Below, in pieces: positions 1 to 9,700 of a stretch of DNA of 57,290 nucleotides. Origin of the DNA: Streptomyces longisporoflavus (GTDB lineage: Bacteria; Actinomycetota; Actinomycetes; Streptomycetales; Streptomycetaceae); NCBI RefSeq assembly GCF_014649775.1, contig NZ_BMTR01000035.1, positions 1-57,290 of the forward strand. The letters run 5' to 3'. The position numbers were made by a program, and so were the translations under genes. The notes under the pieces were generated by a model. The model saw only the letters and a list, made by a program, of their open reading frames with translations. It did no database searches and was not told the DNA's origin. How positions within the stretch are numbered: position 1 is the first letter of the stretch; each line of letters begins with the position of its first letter.

Positions 1-1
1 C

Positions 2-735
2 CGTGACCTCAACCTCTCGGCGTTCGTGCTGTTCTCGTCCGCCGCCGGTGTCTTCGGTGGCGCGGGCCAGGGCAACTACGCGGCGGCGAACGCGTTCCTG
101 GACGCCCTTGCCCAGCACCGCCACGCCACCGGCCTCGCCGCGACCTCACTCGCCTGGGGCCTGTGGGCCTCCGGCGGAGGCATGGCCGGGAGCCTTGACG
201 AGGCCGATGTGCGCCGTATCACCAGCGGTGGCGCGATCCCGATCGGCGCGGCCGAGGGCCTGGCGCTGTTCGACGCGGCGGCCTCCACCGGCCGCGCGCT
301 CCTCGCGCCCGTTCCCCTGGACCTGTCGGTGCTGCAACGCCAGGCGCGCTCCCACCCTGTACCGCACCTCCTGCGCGGCCTGGTGCGGGGCACCGCGCGC
401 AGGACCGTCGATCCCGCCGCCGCGAGGACCGCGCTGGCGCAGTCCCTGGCCGGCATGACCGAGGCCGAGCGGGAGAAGGCGCTGCTCGACCTCGTGCGTA
501 CCACCGCCGCCGCGGTCCTCGGCCACAGCTCGGCGCATGCCGTCGCGCCCGACCGCGCATTCCGGGAGCTCGGCTTCGACTCGCTCAGCTCCGTGGAGCT
601 GCGCAACCACCTCAACGCGGCCACCGAGCTGCGCCTGCCCGCCACGCTGGTCTTCGACCACCCGAACCCCGCCGCGCTCGCCGCGTTCATCGGCACCGAG
701 ATCGCGGGCGTGCCCGTCGTCGCGGCGCCCACCCG
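2..735 (+). other. PKS: end of an upstream module (KR C-terminus and ACP)
   Basis: The first codons match the catalytic end of a ketoreductase: the Ser region, then the GNYAAANAF motif with catalytic Tyr and Asn. An ACP with GFDSL at nt 572-586 follows. Its KS, AT and any DH lie outside the window, so its extender and reduction level cannot be fully read. Confidence 0.93.
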
Positions 736-3700
736 CAAGACCGCCGCGGTGACCGACGAGCCGATCGCGATCGTCGGCATGAGCTGCCGCTACCCCGGCG
801 GGGTCGAATCGCCCGAGGACCTCTGGCGACTCGTCCTCAACGGGGACGACGCCATCAGTGAGTTCCCCGTCAACCGTGGCTGGGATGTGGACGCGCTGTA
901 CGACCCGGACCCCGAGCACACGGGCACCTCGTACACCCGCGAGGGCGGCTTCCTGCACGACGCCGACCTGTTCGACCCGGCGTTCTTCGGCATCTCGCCC
1001 CGCGAGGCGCTGGCCATGGACCCCCAGCAGCGGCTGCTCCTCGAAACCTCCTGGGAGGCCTTCGAGCGGGCCGGCATCGCGCCGGAGACGGCGCGGGGCA
1101 GTGCGACCGGTGTGTTCGCCGGCGTGATGTACCACGACTACGTGTCGCGGCTCCGGTCCGTCCCCGAGGACGTGGAGGGCTACCTCGGCACCGGCGGTGC
1201 GGGCAGCGTCGCCTCTGGACGCGTCGCCTACGCACTGGGCCTCGAAGGGCCCGCCGTCACCGTCGACACCGCGTGCTCCTCGTCTCTCGTGGCCCTGCAC
1301 TGGGCGATCCAGGCGCTGCGCCAGGGCGAGTGCTCGATGGCGCTTGCCGGTGGTGTCGCGGTGATGGCTACCCCCTACACGTTCGTCGACTTCAGCCGCC
1401 AGCGCGGGCTGTCCGCCGACGGCCGGTGCAAGTCCTTCTCCGACGACGCCGACGGCACCGGCTGGGGCGAGGGCGCCGGCATGCTCCTCGTGGAGCGTCT
1501 CTCCGACGCCCGCCGCAACGGCCACCCCGTCCTCGCCGTCATCCGCGGTTCCGCCGTGAACCAGGACGGCGCGTCCAACGGCCTGACCGCTCCGAACGGC
1601 CCCTCGCAGCAGCGCGTCATGCGGCAGGCGCTGGCCGGTGCGGGCCTGGCCCCGTCCGACGTGGACGCGGTCGAGGCGCACGGCACCGGCACCACTCTCG
1701 GCGACCCGATCGAGGCGCAGGCGCTCCTGGCCACCTACGGTCAGGACCGCCCCGAGGACCGGCCGCTGTGGCTCGGCTCGATCAAGTCGAACATCGGCCA
1801 CACGCAGGCCGCAGCCGGTGTCGCCGGTGTCATCAAGATGGTCATGGCGATGCGGCACGGAGTGCTGCCGAAGTCCCTGCACCTCGGCGAGCCCTCGTCG
1901 AAGGTCGACTGGTCGGCTGGCGACGTCGAGCTGCTGACCCGGACGCAGCCGTGGCCGGAGACCGATCGTCCGCGCCGGGCCGGTGTGTCGTCGTTCGGCG
2001 TGAGCGGGACCAACGCGCACACCATCATCGAGCAGGTGCCGAGCGAGGAGCACGTCCCGGCCCCGGTCGAAGGACCTCTGCCGTGGGTGCTGTCCGCCCG
2101 GAGCGCGGAAGGGCTGCGGGCGCAGGCGATCCGGCTCAGGGAGCACGTGACGGGCGAGCCGGGGGTCGGTGCGCTGGACGTCGCTTACTCCTTGGCGACG
2201 ACGCGATCGGCTTTCGACCACAGGGCCGTTGTCGTGGGCGACGACCGCACGACGCTGATCGACGGACTCACCTCCCTCGCCGAGGGCCGGCCGTACCCGG
2301 GCCTGACCGCCGGGTCGGTCGTCGTCGGCGGTGTGGGTTTCCTGTTCTCGGGACAGGGTTCGCAGCGGCTGGGCATGGGTCGTGAACTGGCCGAGCGTTA
2401 CGAGGTGTTCGCGGACGCCTTGGACGCCGTACTGGACGAGTGTGATCCGCGCGTGCGTGAAGTGCTGTTCGGTGAGGACGCCGACGCGTTGAACGAGACC
2501 GGGGTGACGCAGCCCGCCCTGTTCGCGGTGGAGGTGGCACTGTTCCGTCTCCTGGAGTCCTGGGGTGTGCGCCCCGATGTCCTTGCCGGTCACTCGATCG
2601 GCGAGCTGGCAGCGGCCCACGTCGCCGGTGTCTGGACGCTGGCGGACACCGTGAAGGTGGTGTCGGCGCGTGGTGCGTTGATGCAGGCGCTGCCTGCGGG
2701 CGGTGAGATGGTGGCGGTCCAGGCGACCGAGGCCGAGATCTCCCCGGACCTGTCGGAGACGGTCGGCATCGCGGCGGTCAACGGACCCACCTCCGTCGTC
2801 GTCTCAGGTGTCGCCGCCGATGTAGAGGCGGTCGCGGAGAAGTGGCGCGAGGCGGGCCGCAAGGTGTCACGCCTGAAGGTCAGCCACGCCTTCCACTCGC
2901 CGCTGATGGACCCGATGCTCGACGACTTCCGCCGGGTACTTGAAGGGGTGTCCTACGAGGCACCGTCAGTCCCGATCGTGTCGACGCTGACCGGCGTCCG
3001 CGCGAGCGCCGAGGAGCTGGCCTCGCCCGAGTACTGGGTGCGGCACGTACGCGAGGCCGTACGGTTCGCCGACGCCGTCGGCACGCTCACGGACGAGGGC
3101 GTGACCACGTTCGTCGAGGTCGGCCCCGGTGGCACCCTGGCCGCGCTCGGCCAGGAGACCGCGCAGGACGCGGCCTTCGTACCGGTGCTGCGCGCCGACC
3201 GGCCGGAAGCGGCGGCCGCGACGACCGCCGTGGGCCGACTGCACGTGTGTGGTGTGCGGGTGGACTGGGAGGGCTTCTTCGCCGGTCGCGGCGCGCGCCG
3301 CGTCGGCCTGCCCACGTACGCCTTCCAGCACCAGCGCTACTGGCTGGACTCCGGGGTGGCGGCGGGCGATCTGGACGCCGCGGGGCTCGGCTCGGCCGGT
3401 CACCCGCTGCTCGGGGCGATCGTCGACACGGCCGACTCGGACGGGCAGCTCTTCACCGGCAGGCTGTCGGTGGCGACCCACCCGTGGCTGGCCGATCACG
3501 TGATCCAGGGCTCGATCCTGCTGCCCGGCACGGCGTTCCTCGAGCTCGCGGTGCGCGCGGGCGACCAGGCGGGCTGCGATCTGGTGGAGGAGCTGACGCT
3601 CGAAGCGCCGCTGGTGGTGCCCGAGCGCGGTGGCGTACGCGTGCAGGTGCAGGTCGGTGTGGCCGATGAGTCGGGCCGCCGCTCGGTGACGGTGCACGCG

Positions 3701-6700
3701 CGGGACGACGACGATGACCTGTGGGTGCGGCATGCGAGCGGTGTGCTCGTGAGCAGTGCCGAAGCGACCCCGCCTGATGTCGGTGTCTGGCCGCCGGCCG
3801 GGGCGCGGGCCGTGGATCTGGACGGGCTGTACGACCGCATGGCCGACGGAGGCTTCGGTTACGGGCCTGTGTTCCAGGGCCTGCGGGCCGCTTGGCACAA
3901 GGGCGATGAGGTGTTCGCCGAGGTCGCGCTGCCGGACGGTGCGGGCGTGGACGGTTTCGGCCTGCACCCGGCGCTGCTGGATGCCTCCCTGCATGCCATC
4001 GGGTTGATGGGCGAGGCCGACGGCCCCGGCAGGCTGCCGTTCTCGTGGTCGGGTGTGCGGCTGCACGCCTCGGGCGCGACGGTGCTGCGGGTGCGGTTGG
4101 CGCCGGCGGGGTCGGACGGCGTGTCGCTGGCGGTCGCTGACGGCTCCGATGCCCCGGTGGCCACCATCGACTCGCTGGTGCTGCGCCCGGTGACGGCGAC
4201 GGCACTGGCGCGGCAGGGCCGGGATTCCCTGTTCCGGCTGGACTGGGTGCCTGCCCCCGTATCGGCCGGGAGCGCCGGTTCGGTGGCGGAGTACGCGGAC
4301 TGGGCGGCGGTCCGGTCAGCGCTGGACGCGGGGGAGTCGCTGCCGGACCACGTCGTGGTGCGGTGCGCGGAGACCTCCGGCGTGGACTCCGTACGCGGGA
4401 GGACGCTGGATGCCCTGGAACTCGTCCGAGGCTGGCTGAGCGACGACCGGTGCTCGGCGTCGCGGCTGGTGCTCGTGACGCGCGGCGCCGTCGCCGTGGG
4501 TTCCGAGGACGACGTGGCGGACCTGGCGGCGGCCGCGGTGTGGGGCCTGGTGCGCTCCGCCCAGTTGGAGGACCCCGACCGCTTGGTCCTGGTGGACGTC
4601 GACGACGACACCGACACCGCTATGGACGGTGACGGCGGCTGGCGGGCGGCGCTCGCCACCGGGGAGTCCCAGGCCGTCGTACGCGAGGGCCGGGTGTTCG
4701 TCGCCCGCCTGGCGCGTGTGCGGCCAAAGACGGCCGGCACGGGACCGGCGTTCGGTCCCGACAGCTCGGTCCTGGTGACCGGCGCGTCGGGCGCGCTGGG
4801 CGGTCTCATGGCCCGGCACCTCGTCGGTACCCATGGCGTCGGGCATCTGGTCCTCGCCAGCAGGCGCGGGGCGACGGCGGAAGGCGCCGAGGACCTGCGG
4901 GCCGAACTGGCCGCGCAGGGCGCGGAGGTGTCGTTCGCGGCATGTGACGTCGCGGACAGGGACGCGCTCGCCGCGCTGCTCGCCGAGCACCCCGTGACCG
5001 CGGTCGTGCACACCGCCGGTGTGCTCGACGACGCCACGATCGGCTCGCTGACCCCGGACCAGGTCGACACCGTGTTCCGGCCCAAGGTCGACGCCGCGCG
5101 ACACCTGCACGAACTGACCCGCGACCTCGACCTGTCCGCCTTCGTGCTGTTCTCCTCCGTGGCGGGCACCCTCGGTGCCACCGGACAGGGCAACTACGCG
5201 GCGGCCAACGCCTTCCTCGACGGCCTCGCCCGGCGCAGACGCGCTCAGGGCCTGCCGGCGACGTCGCTGGCCTGGGGTCTGTGGGCCGACGGCATGGGCG
5301 CCAAGGTGGCCGATGCCGCCGAGAACGGCCTCTCGGCGGAGGAGGGCGTCGCGCTGTTCGACGCCGCCGTCTCCGGGGCCGATCCGGTCGTCGTGCCGAT
5401 GCGCCTCGACCTGCGGGCCGTACGGGAACTCCCGGCCGTACCGCCGGTCCTCAGCGGCCTGGTGCGGACCACGACCCGCAGGTCGGCGGAGAGCGGCGAC
5501 CCCGCGGCGGCACTGCGCGACCGGCTCGCATCGCTGGCCGGGGACGAACGCGAGCGGGTGCTCCTCGACCTCGTGCGCACCCAGGCCTCCGCGGTGCTCG
5601 GCCACGCGGGCCCCGAGGCGGTCGCGCTCGGCCAGGCCTTCACCGAGCTGGGCTTCGACTCGCTGACCGCCGTCGACCTGCGCAACCGGCTCAACCTGGC
5701 CACGGGCCTGCGCCTGCCGGCCACGCTCGTCTTCGACTACCCGACCCCCGCGGCGCTCGCCGCGTTCATCGGTACGGAGTTCGCGGACGCCCCCGTGGCG
5801 GCGGCGCCCACCGGCACGGCCGTGGCCGTGGGCGCGACCGACGAGCCGATCGCGATCATCGGCATGAGCTGCCGCTACCCCGGTGGCGTCCGCTCGCCGG
5901 AGGATCTGTGGCGGCTCGTCTCCGACGGCGCCGACGGCATCACGCCGTTCCCGACCGAGCGCGGCTGGGACGTCGAGGCGCTCTACGACCCCTCGGGCGA
6001 ACGGGACGGCAGCTCCTACACCCGCGAGGGCGGCTTCCTGCACGACGCCGACCTCTTCGACCCGGCGTTCTTCGGCATCTCGCCCCGCGAGGCGCTGGCC
6101 ATGGACCCGCAGCAGCGGCTGCTCCTCGAAACCTCCTGGGAGGCCTTCGAGCGGGCCGGTATCGACCCCGGGTCGCTGCGGGGCAGCGCGACCGGCGTGT
6201 TCGCGGGTGTGATGTACCACGACTACGCCTCCCAGCTGTACGGCGTGTCCAAGAGCACCGAGGGCTTCCTCGGCACGGGCAACGCGGGCAGCGTGGCCTC
6301 CGGCCGCGTGTCCTACACCTTCGGCCTCGAAGGCCCCGCGATGACCGTGGACACGGCCTGCTCGTCCTCGCTCGTCGCGCTGCACCTCGCGGCGCAGGCG
6401 CTGCGGTCGGGGGAGTGCTCGCTGGCGCTCGCGGGCGGCGCCACCGTCATGGCGACGCCCGGCGCGTTCGTCGACTTCAGCCGTCAGCAGGGCCTGTCGC
6501 CCGACGGCCGGTGCAAGTCGTTCTCCGCCGATGCCGACGGCACCGGCTGGGGCGAGGGCGTCGGCATGCTCGTACTGGAACGCCTTTCGGACGCCCGGCG
6601 CAACGGCCACCCGGTCCTCGCGGTGGTGCGCGGTTCGGCGGTGAACCAGGACGGCGCGTCCAACGGTCTGACCGCGCCCAACGGGCCCTCGCAGCAGCGG

Positions 6701-9700
6701 GTGATCCGCCAGGCGCTTGCGAGCGCGGGCCTGTCCCCGTCCGACGTGGACGCCGTCGAGGCGCACGGCACCGGCACCACCCTGGGCGATCCGATCGAGG
6801 CCCAGGCGCTGCTCGCCACCTATGGGCGGGAGCGCGCGGGCGAGCCGCTGTGGCTGGGTTCGCTGAAGTCGAACATCGGCCACACCCAGGCCGCCGCCGG
6901 TGTGGGCGGCGTCATCAAGACGGTGATGTCGCTGCGGCACGGTGTGCTGCCCAAGACGCTGCATGTCGGCGAGCCCTCCCCGCACATCGACTGGTCGGCG
7001 GGCGCGGTGGAACTGCTGACCGAGGCACAGCCGTGGCCCCGGGCGGACCGGCCCCGACGGGCGGGCGTCTCGTCCTTCGGCTTCAGCGGGACCAACGCGC
7101 ACGTCATCATCGAGTCGCCGGAGCCCGAGCCGGCCGACGACGCCGACGCTCCCCGGTCGCCCGAGGCGCCGCTCGGCCCGTGGCTGCTGTCGGGCCGCAC
7201 CGAGAGCGCCCTGCGCGACCAGGCGGCACGGCTGCGCGACCATCTGGCCGCACGGCCCGAACTCGACCCCGCGGACGTCGCCGGCGCGCTGGCGACCTCA
7301 CGGACCGCGTTCGAGCACCGGCTCGCCGTCGTCGGCAAGGACCTCGACGACCTGGTGGCCGGACTCACCGAAGCCGTCGAGGGACGGCCGGGCAGCGGTG
7401 TCGTGCTGGGTGTGACCGACGAGCACCGGGTCGGTTTCCTCTTCTCGGGCCAGGGTTCGCAGCGGCTGGGCATGGGTCGCGAACTGGCCGACCGCTACCC
7501 GGTGTTCGCCGATGCCCTGGACGCCGTACTGGACGAGTTCGAGCCGCGCGTACGTGAAGTGCTGTTCGGCGAGGACGCCGACGCGCTGAACGAGACCGGG
7601 GTGACCCAGCCGGCGCTGTTCGCCATCGAGGTGGCGCTGTTCCGCCTTCTGGAGTCGTGGGGCATACGGCCTGACGTGCTGGCCGGTCATTCGATCGGTG
7701 AGCTGGCCGCGGCGCATGTGGCCGGTGTCTGGTCGCTGGCCGACGCGGTCAAGGTGGTGTCGGCGCGTGGCGCGCTGATGCAGGCGCTGCCCGCGGACGG
7801 TGCGATGGTGGCGGTCCAGGCGTCCGAGGCTGAGATCGCCCCGGACCTGTCGGAGACGGTCGGCCTGGCCGCCGTCAACGGCCCCACCTCCGTCGTCGTC
7901 TCCGGTGTCGCCGCCGATGTGGACGCGGTAGCGGAGAAGTGGCGTGCGGCGGGCCGCAAGGTGTCACGCCTGAAGGTCAGTCATGCCTTCCACTCGCCGC
8001 TGATGGACCCGATGCTCGACGACTTCCGCCGGGTGCTCGAAGAGGTGTCCTGCGCGGCGCCCGCCATCCCGATCGTCTCGACGCTGACCGGCGGCCCGGC
8101 CTCCGCACAGGAGTTGGGCGCACCGGAGTACTGGGTGCGGCACGTGCGCGAGTCCGTTCGGTTCGCCGACGCCGTGGCCGGGACGGGCGCGGACGTGCTC
8201 GTCGAGATCGGTCCCGGCGGCGTGCTGTCGGCGCTGGGGCAGGAGTCCCTGCCGGACGCGGCCTTCATACCGGTGCTGCGCGGTGACCGGGCGGAGGACG
8301 GCGCTGTCAGGACGGCGCTCGCCGAGCTGTATGTGCGCGGGGTGCACGTCGACTGGAGTGCCTGCTTCGCCGGCACGGGGCACGGCGTCGATCTGCCGAC
8401 GTACGCCTTCCAGTACCAGCGGTTCTGGCCGGACACGAGCGTGCGGCCCGCGACCGACGCGTCCGGGCTCGGGCTCGGGTCCGCCGACCACCCGCTGCTC
8501 GGCACGGCGGTCGCGCTCGCGGACGAGGACACCGTCCTGTTCACGGGCAGGCTGTCGCTGCGGACGCACCCCTGGCTCGCCGAGCACGAGATCATGGGGT
8601 CGGTGCTGCTGCCCGGCACGGCCTTCGTCGATCTCGCGGTGCGCGCCGGTGACCAGGTCGGCTGCACCTGTGTCGAGGAGCTGACGCTGGAGGCGCCGCT
8701 GGTGCTTACCGAGCACGGCGGTGTGCAGGTCCAGGTGCGCGTCGGCGCGCCGGACGAGTCGGGCCGCCGCCCGGTCACGGTGCACGCGCGGGAGGAGAAC
8801 GGGGACCTGCCGTGGTCCCGGCACGCCAGCGGTGTCCTCGCCGATGACGCCGGCGCGCCCGCCGACCTCGGCGCCTGGCCGCCGGCGGGCGCTGAGCCCG
8901 TCGAACTGGACGGTTTCTACGACGGCATGGCCGACGGCGGGTTCGCCTACGGCCCGCTGTTCCAGGGGCTGCGCGCGGTGTGGCGCGGTGGCGACGAGGT
9001 GTTCGCCGAGGTCGCGCTGGCGGAGGACACCCCTGCCGCCGGGTTCGGTGTGCACCCGGCGCTCCTCGACGCGGTGCTGCACGCGGTGGCGTTCGGTGTG
9101 CTGGCCCCGGTCGAGCACGGACGGCTGCCGTTCTCGTGGTCGGGGGTCCGTCTGCACGCCGAGGGCGCGACGACGCTGCGGGTGCGGCTGAGCGCGGTGG
9201 GGCCGGACGCGGTGGCCCTGGCCGTCGCCGACGGTTCCGGCGCGCCGGTCGCGAGCGTCGACTCGCTGGTGCTTCGCGCGGTGTCGCCGGACGCGCTTCG
9301 GACGGCCCGCGGGCACGAGTCGCTGTTCCGCCTCGACTGGGTGGCCGCCCCTTCGGCAGCCGCGAGCGCGGGCTCGGTGGCCGAGTTCGCCGGCTGGGCC
9401 GCGGTGCGGTCCGCCCTCGACGCGGGCGAAGCGCTGCCGGAGAACGTGGTGGTGCGGTGCCTGCGGCCCGCCGACATGGACGCGGACGCGGTGCACCGGC
9501 AGACACACACCGCGCTGGAACTGGTGCGGGGCTGGCTGGCCGACGGCCGCTGCGAGGCGTCGCGACTGGTCCTCGTGACCAGTGGCGCCGTGGCCGTGCG
9601 TGCCGAGGACGACGTGGCGGACCTGGCGTCGGCCGCGGTGTGGGGCCTGCTGAGGACGGCGCAGGCGGAGAACCCCGGCCGCTTCGTCCTGGTGGACGTC

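Noticed and set aside
146..2620. Very long open frames on the minus strand opposite the PKS genes (several of 800-1200 codons)
   Set aside because: They mirror the plus-strand codon pattern of GC-rich coding DNA, have no family features, and lie entirely opposite well-defined PKS domains.
4210..4760. Possible enoylreductase between DH and KR in the PKS modules
   Set aside because: The linkers are about 170-200 residues, match the KR structural subdomain and lack an ER nucleotide-binding motif.
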